From NCBI GenBank assembly GCA_022432975.1, contig CM039508.1:24429278-24493277 (forward strand): a stretch of 64,000 bases of DNA. Direction: 5' to 3'. The notes under the pieces were generated by a model. The model did not search any database, was not told the DNA's origin, and saw only the letters and a program-made list of their open reading frames with translations. Below, one piece after another: positions 33,775 through 45,425 of the stretch. Source of the stretch: Begonia masoniana (taxonomy: Eukaryota > Streptophyta > Magnoliopsida > Cucurbitales > Begoniaceae). How positions within the stretch are numbered: the first letter of the stretch is position 1; each line of letters starts with the position of its first letter. Made by a program: the position numbers and the translations under genes.

Positions 33775-36700
33775 TCAAGCAAATAACTTAGGATATTTGT
33801 CCAACATCTCCTGCTGTAGTTCCCATGTAGCTTCTTCAATACCATGATTCTTCCACAAAACCTTAACCAACAAGATTTCCTTATTCCTTAGAGTCTTCAC
33901 TGCAGAATCCAAAATTTGTACTGGTCTCTCTTCATACACCAAATTAGGCTCAACTTCAATTTCCATTGGTTTAACAACTTGAGTCGGATCACGTATGCAT
34001 TTCCTTAGCATAGACACATGAAAGACATTGTGAACCTTTTCCAAAGATGGAGGCAAAAGTAACCTATAGGCTGTACTGCCAATTCTTGCTAAGACAGGGA
34101 ATGGTCCAACGAATCGTGGATTAAGCTTTCCCTTCTTACCAAATCTTAAGACTCCTCTAAATGGTGAAATCTTCAGGAAAACTTCATCACCAACAGAAAA
34201 CTCAAGATCTCTTCTTCTTTGGTCCGCATAACTCTTCTGTCGACTTTGTGCAGTTAACATCCTTTTCCTAATGACCGTAATTTTATCTGACATCTGTTGT
34301 AGAATCTCAGGGCCCAATAGCTTCGCTTCACCAACTTCATCCCAGTACAAGGGTGACCTGCATTTCCTACCATACAAAGCTTCATAGGGTGCCATACCAA
34401 TTGTGGACTGATAACTGTTGTTGTAAGAAAACTCAATCAGAGGTAGGTGTCTACTCCAAGATGCCTGAAAGTCTAGAACACATGCCCTTAACATATCCTC
34501 GAGTATCTGAATGGTTCTCTCGGATTGTCCATCTGTCTGCGGGTGAAAAGCGGTGCTGAAGGATAACTTTGTGCCTAAGGTACCTTGTAAACTTTTCCAG
34601 AATCGGGAGGTGAATCTAGGGTCACGATCAGAGACTATGGATACGGGAATCCCATGCAACCTGATAATTTCTTGGACATAAAGGTTAGCAAGTTGGTCCA
34701 TCGTATAGGTGGTCCTTACAGGTAAGAAATGGGCCGATTTTGTCAGTCTATCCACCACAACCCAAATACAATCATGCCCCTTTGTCGTCCTAGGTAGTCC
34801 TACTACGAAATCCATGGCTATGTGTTCCCACTTCCACTCGGGAATAGGCAACGGCTGAAGAGTGCCTCCTGGACGTTGGTGCTCGGCTTTGACTTGTTGA
34901 CATACTAAACAGGACTCTACATACTTAGCAACATCCCTTTTTAGGTTAGGCCACCAGTACTGTAACTTCAGGTCTCGGTACATCTTGGTGCAGCCAGGAT
35001 GTATGGAAAAGGAAGAGGAGTGCGCCTCAGCCAAGATCAACTTACGCAATTCCACATCATTAGGAATGCACCACCGATTTCTAAACCTCAGGATCCCATC
35101 CTTGGAGAGACTGAACTCGGAGGTGGCGTCCTTCAACTTATCCATCATGCTGATATTTTCCACTGAATCCTTCTGTTGTGCATCCTTGATCTTTTCCAAA
35201 ATTGTTGGTTGAATAGTTAACTCAGCGAGCAAGACTGATAACTCTGGAACTATCTCCAAGTCAAATTTCTGAACTTCTGTTCTTAAGGGCATAGACATGG
35301 TTGAAACCACGGGCTGCATTGTTGTTGACATCCTACTCAACGCATCAGCTACAGAGTTAGCCTTCCCGGGGTGATACTTGATCTCAAAATCGTAATCCTT
35401 GACAAATTCCAACCAACGTCTCTGTCTCATGTTTAATTCCTTCTGTGTGAAGAGGTACTTTAGACTTTTATGGTCAGAAAACACCTCACATTGTTGTCCA
35501 TATAAATAGTGTCTCCAAATCTTCAAGGCAAAAACAACAGCAGCTAATTCTAGATCATGAGTGGGGTAATTTTGCTCGTAACTCTTTAGTTGCCTAGAAG
35601 CATACGCTATAACTTTACCCTCTTGCATCAGAACACAACCTAAACCGACTTTAGAAGCATCACAGTAAACACTAAATTTTCCTTCTTCGGTTGGGAGGGT
35701 CAAAACAGGAGCTGTTGTTAACTTCAGTTTTAACGTCTGGAAGCTATCTTCACAGGCTTCAGTCCAAGAATACTTAATGTCCTTCTTTGTCAAACCTGTC
35801 AGGGGTTTAGCTATCATAGAAAATCCCTTGATGAATTTTCTGTAATAGCCTGCCAATCCAAGGAAGCTGCGGACTTCACTGGCATTCTTAGGTTGAGGCC
35901 AATCTTTTACTGCCTGAATTTTGGTTGGGTCCACAGATATGCCATTAGCAGAAACTACATGGCCAAGGAAATTAACCTTATCTAACCAAAACTCACACTT
36001 AGACAGCTTGGCGTAAAGTTGATGCTCCTTCAATGTCGTCAAAACTACTTTCAAATGTTCTTCATGGTCAGCCACAGTTCGGGAATATATCAAGATATCA
36101 TCTATGAATACAATCACAAACTTATCCAAATACTCACGAAACACACGGTTCATTAGATCCATAAAAGCGGCAGGGGCGTTTGTCAAACCAAACGACATGA
36201 CTAAGAATTCATAATGTCCATAGCGGGTTCTGAAGGCTGTCTTTGGTATATCTCCTTCTTTAACCTTCAGTTGGTAATAACCCGAACGTAAATCTATCTT
36301 TGAAAATACCTTAGCTCCTTGCAATTGGTCAAACAAATCGTCAATCCTGGGTAAGGGGTACCTATTCTTGATTGTCAACTTATTTAGTTCCCTGTAGTCT
36401 ATGCACATTCTAAGAGAACCATCCTTCTTCCTTACAAATAAGACTGGTGCACCCCAAGGAGAACTGCTGGGGCGAATAAATCCCTTGTCAACCAATTCCT
36501 GCAGTTGAACCTTCAATTCTTTCAACTCAACAGGTGCCATACGGTAAGGATTTTTGGATACAGGTGATGCCTCGGGGTATGTATCAATCACAAATTCTAT
36601 TTCCCTATCAGGTGGTATACCCGGTAAATCATCTAGGAATGCCTCGGGAAACTCTCGGACTATAGGAATATCCTGTAGCTCAATTTTATTCTTCACCCGG

Positions 36701-37146
36701 TCATCTATTACACTAGCCAGGTAGCTCTCACAACCACCTCTCAGCATTCGGTATATTTCCAGTGAGGATATAATTGGTATCTTACTTATTTTAGGAATAG
36801 CTTGGAAGGAATAATGGTTATCATTTGGGGGTCTAAAATCAACTATTCCAGATCGACAACTTATCGTGGCATGATGTCTAAATAACCAATCCATCCCTAA
36901 TATTACTTCATACCCTCTTATGTCAATGACAATTAATTCCGCATAGAGATTCTTATCCCCTAAGGACACGACGTCACCCTTAACAATCTGCTCTGAATGT
37001 AGGGACCTCCCTGATGGCAACACAACACTATATAACCTTTCAGCTGGTAAGGGTCCTATGCTATGTTTGCATACAAACAAGGTTGATATAAACGAGTGTG
37101 TGGCCCCTGTATCTATGAGTGTATGAGCAGCAAAACCACAAATCAT
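33775..37146 (-). CDS. Element C pol polyprotein (protease-RT-RNase H-integrase-chromodomain)
   Basis: 1123 codons without interruption. Protease [10 protein letters not shown] is at residues ~10-20. [16 protein letters not shown] segment follows at ~80-95. RT spans roughly 205-370 with [35 protein letters not shown] and catalytic FIDDILIYS. RNase H is around 470-590 with [12 protein letters not shown] and [21 protein letters not shown]. Integrase has the HPGCT...CLVCQQ zinc finger (~690-735), [35 protein letters not shown] and Glu within the D,D-35-E core. The end is the GPF region and [35 protein letters not shown], a chromodomain-like tail typical of Tekay/Del chromoviruses. Its ATG overlaps the gag stop as ATGA (37143-37146). 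All key residues are present. Confidence 0.95.
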   Translation of the reverse strand: MICGFAAHTLIDTGATHSFISTLFVCKHSIGPLPAERLYSVVLPSGRSLHSEQIVKGDVVSLGDKNLYAELIVIDIRGYEVILGMDWLFRHHATISCRSGIVDFRPPNDNHYSFQAIPKISKIPIISSLEIYRMLRGGCESYLASVIDDRVKNKIELQDIPIVREFPEAFLDDLPGIPPDREIEFVIDTYPEASPVSKNPYRMAPVELKELKVQLQELVDKGFIRPSSSPWGAPVLFVRKKDGSLRMCIDYRELNKLTIKNRYPLPRIDDLFDQLQGAKVFSKIDLRSGYYQLKVKEGDIPKTAFRTRYGHYEFLVMSFGLTNAPAAFMDLMNRVFREYLDKFVIVFIDDILIYSRTVADHEEHLKVVLTTLKEHQLYAKLSKCEFWLDKVNFLGHVVSANGISVDPTKIQAVKDWPQPKNASEVRSFLGLAGYYRKFIKGFSMIAKPLTGLTKKDIKYSWTEACEDSFQTLKLKLTTAPVLTLPTEEGKFSVYCDASKVGLGCVLMQEGKVIAYASRQLKSYEQNYPTHDLELAAVVFALKIWRHYLYGQQCEVFSDHKSLKYLFTQKELNMRQRRWLEFVKDYDFEIKYHPGKANSVADALSRMSTTMQPVVSTMSMPLRTEVQKFDLEIVPELSVLLAELTIQPTILEKIKDAQQKDSVENISMMDKLKDATSEFSLSKDGILRFRNRWCIPNDVELRKLILAEAHSSSFSIHPGCTKMYRDLKLQYWWPNLKRDVAKYVESCLVCQQVKAEHQRPGGTLQPLPIPEWKWEHIAMDFVVGLPRTTKGHDCIWVVVDRLTKSAHFLPVRTTYTMDQLANLYVQEIIRLHGIPVSIVSDRDPRFTSRFWKSLQGTLGTKLSFSTAFHPQTDGQSERTIQILEDMLRACVLDFQASWSRHLPLIEFSYNNSYQSTIGMAPYEALYGRKCRSPLYWDEVGEAKLLGPEILQQMSDKITVIRKRMLTAQSRQKSYADQRRRDLEFSVGDEVFLKISPFRGVLRFGKKGKLNPRFVGPFPVLARIGSTAYRLLLPPSLEKVHNVFHVSMLRKCIRDPTQVVKPMEIEVEPNLVYEERPVQILDSAVKTLRNKEILLVKVLWKNHGIEEATWELQQEMLDKYPKLFA

Positions 37147-38194
37147 GATGGTACCTGATATGACTGTATGTGATCAGCTCCCTCATCTTCCATCAATGCA
37201 TACACTCTGGGTACAACCCTTGCACGGTTCGGGTCTGGCGGCATGGGGCAATCTCTGACCATGTGTCCGGTCTTATCACACCTGAAACAGCGGCCAGAAA
37301 GCAACTTGCACTCACCAGGGTGGTTCCTCTGACATGTAGGGCATAGAGGCGCCAGAGGTCTCTTTCCTTTTCCCTGGTCATCATTCTGGTTGAGGGGCCT
37401 CTTCATTCCATGCTGTTGTTGCTGTGGTCCCCTGTTCTGTCGTGGCTGCCAACCCTTGTTCTGACGTGGTGGCGGCTGAGCGTCCTTCATGAGTTTCTTT
37501 GGCTTTTCGCGTTGTGCATATGCTGTCATTTCTGCCTCTTCTAGCTCCAAGGCCTTAGCCGTCACTTCACCATAAGGTACATTATGTATCCCGGCAGTCT
37601 TCACTTTCATGTACAGACTTGGCTTCAGTCCTTGAACAAACTGGTAAATCTTATCTTCCTCATCCTCAATCATACGGGGAGCAAACCGTGATAAAGCATC
37701 AATTCACATATATAATCCGTCACAGAGCCAGTTTGTCGTAGATTCATAAACTCCTTCTTCTTGTTGGCCCGAACAGTCCTATTGAAGTACTTGTCGAAGA
37801 AGGCAGTCTTGAACATCCCCCAGGTCATAGCTTCGGCATTAGGGGTGCTCTGGATCGAGTCCCACCAATGCCTTGCACTTAACTCCAAATGAAAGACAGC
37901 ATAGGTGACCTTATCCCCTTCGTCAACCTTTGCATACTTAAACATGTCTTCAATCTTTCGGATCCACTCCTCAGCATGGACAGGATCTGAAACATACCCA
38001 TTAAACACCGGGGGTCGAAGCCGGTGAAAGCGCTCACCCCCGTGATCATGAGTTGCGTTAGTACTGGAGTTGCCTTGTTCTTCTCTAGCTGTCATCAGTC
38101 GTTCTATCTGGTGAGATTGGCGCATGACCAACTCAGTCAACTGAGCAATAGCATTGCTATCCTCATTGGCCTCTCTCTGTTGACCTCTAACCAT
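37143..38194 (-). pseudogene. Element C gag with a single-base frameshift
   Basis: Starts MVRGQQREANEDSNAIAQLTEL at 38194. It has RFHRLRPPVFNGYVSDPVHAEEW (capsid domain start) and KTAFFDKYFNRTVRANKKKEFMNLRQTGSV. The frame breaks near 37700, where one T is missing from the codon run for YICEF/DALSRFAPR. It reopens as MIEDEEDKIYQFVQGLKPSLY and goes on through CPTCQRNHPGEC and the zinc knuckle CFRCDKTGHMVRDC, ending VPS-stop at 37143. The lesion is one base and could be a sequencing error, since pol is intact. Gag and pol here are separate frames with a 4-bp overlap, unlike B. Confidence 0.9.
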
Positions 38195-38339
38195 CTTGGG
38201 ATTCCTGGCAATTCATTACAGGCATAACTTAACTTAATGACATACATGAAATCATAAACACTTACAGTTGCTGAGGTGTTCTCAAGTGACAGTCAGTGCT
38301 GGGAGGCAGTCTGCAGAATCGGTTTTAGAACCTGGTTTT

Positions 38340-38351
38340 TCTCTGATACCA
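38340..38351 (-). promoter_or_regulatory. Element C primer binding site, initiator tRNA-Met type
   Basis: TGGTATCAGAGA on minus, 4 bp from the inner end of the 5' LTR. Confidence 0.88.
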
Positions 38352-38355
38352 TAAT

Positions 38356-40740
38356 TGTAACGACCCGGGGAGGATCGTCACGTGTCATGACTTTCCTTTA
38401 AACTTATCCGTACTTTTATACCTCTGTAATCGTAGTGTACTTTTTTTTTTTTTCAGACTTATATCATATCTCATCTTAATTAAATTCGCTGAAATAACCG
38501 CGTTTAGCTTTCACTCCTGCCGATCGCTAAACGACAAACATCTAGTTGTTCTACCGGTCAGCACGTGCATCTCACATGATTCATTAAACATCTATCGGCA
38601 GGCACACATATTTGCATCTGCCGACAGTCACGTGCAACTCGTGTGACCAATTAAAACACCGTTCAATTATACAACGGAAGCCACCTACATCTACCGATGA
38701 GAGAACAATAGACGATGCTCTCATCTGCCGATGGCAAATACTCTATATCTGCCGATGACGTGGCATCACATCTTCCGGTAACTTAACTCACTACTCATAC
38801 CGATCGCCAGATAACAGACATTGTCGTCATCTGCCGATGGCTTAAGGCAACTACATCTTCCGACAGATTAACTCACATCATCTGCCGATGACGTGGCACT
38901 ACATCTGCCGATGGCAACACACAACATCTGCCGATGACATTTATACTACATCTTCCGATAGATTAACTCACATCATCTGCCGATGACGTGGCACTACATC
39001 TTCTGGTAGATTAACTCACATCATCTGCCGATGACGTGGCACTACATCTGCCGATGGCAACACACAACATCTGCCGATGGCATATCGTCTGCTGATGACG
39101 TCAGCTGGAAGACAAATACTTTTCCTCTTCCGATGACGTCCTCCGGAAGACAGACTTACCCGACTCCCATCGCAATCCTCCTGTCGATTTCTACACTTCA
39201 AAATAACACATCTCCTGCCGATAGACAAGTACTTTCATCTACCGACTACTAAACATTAACCTAACATCTTCTTCTTCCGGTAGACAAGCAAACTTCATCT
39301 ACTGATTTCTAAACTCCATAATAACACTCACACCTTCCGATAGACAAATACATTTCGTCTACCGGCAGCACAAACATCATAACTTCAAACTTAATACCGG
39401 GACACCAACAGAATAAACCACAGATTCATTAAAACTCATACAGCGGATGACGTTAGCCGGAAGACTAAACCGACAAACATCTACCCTTCGGCATCTGCCG
39501 ATGACGTCAGCCGGAAGACTACCTCTTCCAGCTTCCGTCTTACGGTAGAGAACTCTGAATCATCAAATGACTCCTTCCAACAGAAAGAAAACACAACTCA
39601 TTCAAAATGCATATAGCGGAAGACTTAAGCAACTGACCATTTATAAATCTATATAATCATTCCCTGACTCAATGATCCACTAGACAGTTTCAAAGCTCAA
39701 CGTTTTAAATAATCTCATCCTACTTAAACTACCATATTCTTTAACATACTGTAACATAAGAGTCTTAACCAGGGGTCATAAATCGCCTCTCCAGTCCCGC
39801 ACTGTCACCTTGAGCATCCTCCAGCAACCAGCCTTAAGCATCCCCTTTGAACATAACATCCTCACCTGAACCTTCTTCACCTACACCATAAGGTTTAACT
39901 ATAAGCCTAATGCTTAGTAAGGAATGCATGCTGACAGATATACATGAGTACACAATTTAAAGGGACATAAGTTCATAAATCATTCTTCATTCATGTTCAT
40001 CTTTATCCTTTACATAACATGTATTAAGGCAGGGAACGAGGGAGGAAGACTGGGGTACATAGTCATTTGCCTATCGCGGCAGTCGTGCATAATCATTTGC
40101 CTATCGCGGCAATCATGATACATCACTCGGCCTCCCCAGTGGGAGAATTCGCGAGCCATACATATCATTAACTCGGCCTCCACCAGTGGGAGATTTCGCG
40201 AGTCATACATATCATTACTCGGCCTCCACCAGTGGGAGAATTCGCGAGTCATACATAGCATAGTCCTTTCCCCGTTCTGCACTTAATTATGGTTACATTT
40301 ACTTTTCATATTCTCTACTTAATCATAAACGTGGGCATATACATAGACATGAGGTTCACAGAGAAAGTCATACCATAAGGACAAGTAGAACATCCTGTAA
40401 CTTTACATTTACTACACAACTTCTTCATGTCGTGGAAATAACAATCATAGTCAACAAGTTAACATTTCAGTGATTCCTAATACCCTTGCGGTGTAGGGCC
40501 TAGTGGCCGGAATCTTAACACATTCACTTACCTGATTCCTTAGCAATCCGAGCTTCTTTCCTTTAAACTTCTCACCTAAAACATGTACATACAGTAGTTA
40601 AAACAAAGTCCTAATAGTCCTAATCATAAACCGTCCTAGGATCTAATAGCTAAATTCATTCCGATTCCTCTGTTGACACACTGCAGTCTGAAATCCGAAA
40701 CTAGGTGGACAGGTTTTACCATTGATTAAAATTCGAGTTG
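38356..40740 (-). repeat. Element C 5' LTR, truncated by the assembly gap
   Basis: Matches 30831-33228 of the left LTR. About 500 bp are missing, including the TATA box. From about 40335 to 40600 single bases are lost again and again relative to the left copy, often in short runs (ATAATAC to ATATAC, GAAAAG to GAAAG, GGCCCT to GGCCT), the pattern of unpolished long-read sequence at a contig end. Confidence 0.9.
39881..40531 (-). other. Intron-like module of the C 5' LTR
   Basis: Same module as in the other C LTR, with donor at 40531-40526 and acceptor at 39881. This copy would lie in the element's own transcript. Confidence 0.6.
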
Positions 40741-40840
40741 NNNNNNNNNNNNNNNNNNNNNNNNNNNNNNNNNNNNNNNNNNNNNNNNNNNNNNNNNNNN
40801 NNNNNNNNNNNNNNNNNNNNNNNNNNNNNNNNNNNNNNNN
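40741..40840. other. Assembly gap, 100 N
   Basis: Placeholder gap. What follows is not the rest of the element C LTR, so the true gap is larger than 500 bp or the join is wrong. Confidence 0.99.
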
Positions 40841-40877
40841 ATTTTTCCGAGAATCGGCCAATGAGTGCTTCAATGGA

Positions 40878-40972
<95 letters not shown>

Positions 40973-41830
40973 ACCACTACAAAAAATAACAGTTTAGAAA
41001 ATTCGACCATGGGTCTAGCCGGGTTCGCATTAGGGTATCCCATAGCATATCAAGGTTGGGATTGCTACCCACTATTTGGAGAATTTAGCATTGAGTTGGT
41101 GGAATGCAGTAAGGTTGAGCTTCGATGTCTAGTCTATGGAGTGGAAAGAATTCATAGTGTTCATAGGATAGTACAGTAGTTGTAGACATCATGATTCCAT
41201 GACGAGGGCTTACAATAAGTTGACTCATGGATCTATGATGCTGATGGAATATTATGTTTGAATCTATGAGCTTCTGCCTAACTTTGATGGCATTTTCGAG
41301 CGGGGTAGTAAAGTTTTAGAAAGGCTTATTCTTGTGGCCACGAGGATCAGGGCATCATCGACGGTATTATTCTTATATCTCATTATTTTCCTCGAGTGTT
41401 GTTGTCAGAAACCAGAGGTAGGACTAGACAAAAAGGTTGTGTTAAGCAACCCAATCCTCGGAGAGCACCAAAGCGCCCAACCTAAGAATAGATTTGATAG
41501 TGGAAAACTTTAAACAAAATCAGCTCTGGCCCACGAAGAATGGGCCAAAATTCACATAGAGATCACATAGAATTAAGATAGTGTGTAATTTAAACAAATC
41601 CAATAAATATTGTGCAAGAAATAAAACATCAAACACTCAAATACTTCATACAGACCAAAGAAAGGAAATAATACAACTAGAGAGTTTCTCACCAGAACAA
41701 ATAATAACACTCGAGGAAACAACAAAAGAAGAGGACGAAAAATAAAATTCACTCTTCAACAAGCTTCAGCAACTTTAGCCTCACAATCTTAACCTGGAAG
41801 ATGGATTGGGTCTTTGGGGTGAGTGTGATA
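40841..41830. other. Post-gap DNA with an 88-base T run; no gene
   Basis: 40845-40880 (CCGAGAATCGGCCAATGAGT onward) equals 42262-42297. It then turns into T at 40881-40968 (88 in a row). The DNA from 40969 to 41830 has no recognisable protein and no LTR end. Confidence 0.6.
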
Positions 41831-43859
41831 TGCTTCAAGAATAGGGAAAAGATGGTTGAAGCACAAAGGCCATCGGTAGTGAACAAGCATGACCAAAAAG
41901 TGGACTGTCTTCCAAAATGCACAACTCCTTCAACAAAGCTCTAACGAAGCTAAAATTTAAATGTGAACTTACTCAGAATGTGGTGGGACTAACCTCCAAA
42001 AATTGGGGTTAAAAAGATATGGATGAAAAGATGCACGTTGGTGTTGAGCTCTGACCTGCAAATAAGATTCAAGAACTCGAAGAAGACCGTTAGTTCCCGG
42101 GTGAAACAAAACTGACAAATTCGAGAAGAAATAATACAAACGAAATATCAAACGTGCTCAGGAATTTAACGAAATTTTAGGTGAGTCTTGTGAAGTGAGT
42201 GAGATGTGTGCTGGTGAAAAACGTGGTCCAGATTTGTTGAGATGAAAGATTTATGGACTTTTTTCCGAGAATCGGCCAATGAGTGCTTCAATGGAGCTTT
42301 TGGCAAGAGTTTCTTCCAAGGAAGAGAACTCGATTCAACGAATAGGTTACAGCCACTTTTTGCTACTTTCCACTCTCAAAAGAATGGAGAAGAAGATGGC
42401 AAATCCGTTCTTACAAGCTACCAAGCTTGAAGATCGGTTTCGGGGGCGCAACCCCTCGTTTGTTGTCAACCGAGCTTACCTTGGAAGCTCCTTGCTTCAA
42501 GCTTTCTTCTATTGAGAGAGAAATCTGTGGGTGCTCATAAAAATCAGCCAAAAAAGTTACAAACACCAATGTCATGAATATATAGACCTAATGGTGGGCT
42601 TGAGCTTGGGCTTGGGGTTGGGCTTGGAGGGGGATGATGGATCATCATTTGGGCTTAAGCCAAGTCTTCAACTTCAATGGGACAAGGCATAAAACAAGCC
42701 ACCAACTAATCCTAACATTCATCTAATCCTAACATTCAGCTAATTCTAACATGCAGATAATAAAGTTTAAACAAGAAGGACAAACGTTTGCCAATAAGTT
42801 CAAAATTTCAAAAAAGCAACAAATATCAAAGCTCGGGAAGACAAATTCCATGTGAGCATTAAGGTGCCTCTTTAGTCTTTCCACATGATAAGATGCTTTG
42901 GTTGGTCGACGTCCTCAGCTTTAATCTCCCACTTCAAGTCATCCACGGTGTCCTCCAAGTCTTCACACGAACCATGACCTGTAAAAGAGACAAGTGTGTT
43001 AGTTAAAGTATGGACTCGGGTCTGGGATCGTGTAATGGGCCTACGGGGCACAAAAGTTGGTCTGGAAAGTGATAACGAGGGCACCTTCTTGGGTCTTTGG
43101 CTCTCCTTCAGGAAGAGTTCCCAACTTGTTGAGGCGAGATTGGTACGCCCTTTCCGGATGTTCTACCTTCAAGGGAGAGGTAGAGAAGGGAGAAATACAA
43201 TGGAATCTACTACTATCCCAATTATGGAAACCAAAAACACTCATACACTCATCGGTTATGAATCGCCGAGAATAGGCGGCGACTTCATGGTCGAAGCTTT
43301 AAGGTTTGAGAGAAGATGAACTTCATATTTTCAATTCAAAATGTGCTGCCTTCCCACAGCCATACGGGAAGTTTAAATACCACTCCCCTTTTACAAATTA
43401 GGGTTCAAATGTTCAGCCAACAAAAGGTGACAAAAGAAGGGGTGTTCAGCCAAGGTACAAGCCGAAAACCCAAAAATGTTTTGCCAATTTTTGCAAAACC
43501 TTCCCTCTCTCTAAATATCATTTCAAATGGTCCCTTCTTCCACCAAAATATAGCCATAAGTGACATTTTAAAGCACATGTGTTCGGCCATCACAATGCAT
43601 GCAAGAAGAACTAATATAAGTCTAGAAAAAAAAAACTAAACTTAAGGATTACATCAATTTGCTACAAGGAAGACATTGGTTCTTTCTTCTAGCTTGGTTT
43701 GGTTATGAGGTTACCCTCATGTCAACAAGTGAAATAACCTCTCCTTGTCTTGTGTGGTAGGCTCTAGATCCAATTGGTCTTCAAATGCCTATAAAATGAG
43801 CACACAAATTAGTTAAACCTTTGGCTCGAGAAAGAGTGGTTGCTCCTCTTGGCACATCA
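41831..43859 (-). repeat. Element J 3' LTR with a ~1-kb insertion
   Basis: 41831-42032 matches 45034-45252, and 43057-43210 matches 45265-45418. Between them (about 42036-43050) lies about 1 kb of other DNA, bounded by GTTGGT on both sides, so an insertion with a short target duplication is likely. The inserted DNA contains the same CCGAGAATCGGCC stretch as 40845 and no protein I can name. Its ends are not clearly TG...CA. Confidence 0.65.
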
Positions 43860-44830
43860 TCCTCCTCGGGTGGTTTAGGATTTGATCTCAAATCTGAATG
43901 GGTGCCCTCTTTTTCCTCTTCCTCTTCCCCAAAGTAAGGGGATAGGTCTTGAATGTTAAAAGTAGTTAAAAATCCATATTCTCCAAGAAATTTAAGCTTA
44001 TAAGCACTGTTGTTGATCATTTCTACTATCTTGAATGGACTATCAGCTCTAGGAAGGAGTTTGGATTTTCTTTGTATTGTAAACCTTTCCTTCCTTAAAT
44101 GGAGCCAAACTAGATCCCCCTCCTTTAAGATGATCACTTTCTTCCCCGGTTGGCATGCTTGGCATAAGCTTCATTCTTTCGTTGAAGAGTTTTTCTAACC
44201 ATTTCATGCATGGTCCTTACTTGTTTGGCCTTGCTTGATCCACTAGGGTTTGTCATTTCTTTTACTGGCAAAGGAATAAGATCTAATAATGTAAGTTGGT
44301 TAAAGTCTTACACAACCTAATAAGGAGTCATTTGGGTCAAATTGTGCACACTCCTATTATACGCAAACTCAATGTTGGGTAGTTGAATGTCTCAATCAGA
44401 GAGTCGCTTGCCTACTATGCTCCTCAATAAGGTTTCCAAGGTTTTATTCACCACCTTGGTTTGGGGGTGGAAGAATGTGCTAAATAGCAACTTAGTGTCA
44501 AACTTCCTCTATAGTGTTCTACAAAATGAACTCAAGAACTTGGTGTCCCTATCCGAAACGATGGACTTGGGAATTCCATGCATGCAGAAGAATCATCCTT
44601 CTTGGAACAAGCTATAAAATGAGCCATCTTTGAGAATCGGTCCACTACTACCATGATTGATTCTTTTGCTCTAATTGTGCAGGGAAGTCCCAAAACAAAG
44701 TCCATACTTACCTCCGCCCAAGAGTGGCTTGGAACCTGTAAAGGTATGTAGAGTCCTTAAGAAAGTACCCAACTCTTAACATTTTTGCAAACTATGCACT
44801 TCTCCAACACTCTATGCACATTTTGATGCA
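43860..44830 (-). pseudogene. Element J integrase and C-terminal remnant
   Basis: Reading on minus: CIVCKN finger end, [26 protein letters not shown], then a small deletion, HGIPKS-like, [25 protein letters not shown]. The final part is open (44137-43781): GDLVWLHLRKERF, SKLLPRADSPFKIVEMINNSAYKL and TFNIQDLSPYF, the usual chromovirus C-terminal region. Several stops and frameshifts are present. The frame runs a further 26 codons into the LTR (DDVPRGATTLSRA...). This resembles the lineage of element G, not Tekay. Confidence 0.82.
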
Positions 44831-44867
44831 AATGGGCCAATAAAAGTATTCCTTAATCGTTTCCAAG

Positions 44868-44961
44868 GTCTTTTTTCACCCTCTTTTGGTTTTGGTGCTA
44901 TGGGTGCTTGAGCATTAGTTTCTCGGTTTTTGTGGTTGTTGACTCCACTTCTTGTCATCAT
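44868..44961 (-). pseudogene. Element J gag start, fused to integrase
   Basis: MMTRSGVNNHKNRETNAQAP at 44961 is the usual Gag start of this chromovirus lineage. After about 30 codons it joins directly to KEYFYWPH-like zinc-finger codons of integrase, so about 3 kb of coding are deleted. Confidence 0.6.
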
Positions 44962-45014
44962 TTTAGGAACCAAAATACACCACAAAAACTGATAAATGAG
45001 CAAGAATGCACAGA

Positions 45015-45027
45015 GCTCTGATACCAA
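45015..45027 (-). promoter_or_regulatory. Element J primer binding site
   Basis: TTGGTATCAGAGC on minus, 6 bp from the LTR end TGAAGCA. Confidence 0.8.
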
Positions 45028-45425
45028 ATTATATGCTTCAAGAATAGGGAAAAGATGGTTGAAGCACAAAGGCCCTCGGTAGTGAACAAACTTGACCAAA
45101 AAGTGGACTGTCTTCCAAAGTGCACAACTCCTTCAATAAAGCTCTAACAAAGCTGAAATTTGAATGTGACCTTTCTCAGAATGTGGTGGGACTAACCTCC
45201 AAAAATCAGGGGTTAACTTAATGGGGTTGAAAAGATATGGATGAAAAGATGCACATTTGTTTGCAAAGTGATAACGAGGCACCTTCTCGGGTCTTTGGCT
45301 TACCTTCAGGAAGAGCTCTCCAACTTGCTGAGGAGAGAGCTTGGTACGCCCTTGTTGGATGTTCTACCTTTAGAAAAGGGGTAGAGAATGAAGCAATACA
45401 ATGGAATCTACTACTATCACAAAGA

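Larger units (their letters stand above)
30831..40740 (-). mobile_element. Element C: Tekay-like Ty3/Gypsy element, nearly intact
   Basis: Minus orientation. The 3' LTR is 30831-33733 and the 5' LTR 38356-40740 (cut by the gap). Between them lie primer site, gag with one frameshift, an uninterrupted 1123-codon pol and a polypurine tract. The two LTRs look almost identical, apart from a 24-bp duplication present only in the left one (32741-32764) and a cluster of single-base losses close to the gap. It sits inside the 3' LTR of B and so is younger than B. It is the best candidate in the window for a recently active element. Confidence 0.94.
41831..45425 (-). mobile_element. Element J: deleted chromovirus of a second lineage
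   Basis: Minus orientation. The 3' LTR is 41831-43859 (enlarged by an insertion) and the coding remnant 43860-44961. The primer site is at 45015-45027 and the 5' LTR starts at 45034 and is recognisable to ~45425. The LTR inner and outer ends are TGCTTCAAG and CACATCA on plus. A purine-rich tract (minus CCGAGGAGGA) abuts the 3' LTR. From the gag start the sequence jumps to the integrase zinc finger, so gag, protease, RT and RNase H are deleted. Flanks give no target duplication. Confidence 0.78.

Noticed and set aside
40643..41179. Poly-Phe frames beside the second gap
   Set aside because: They translate 88 T and N. Not a gene.
42036..43050. Insertion in the J LTR as a DNA transposon
   Set aside because: GTTGGT on both sides suggests a target duplication, but I see no terminal inverted repeats or transposase, so the class is left open.
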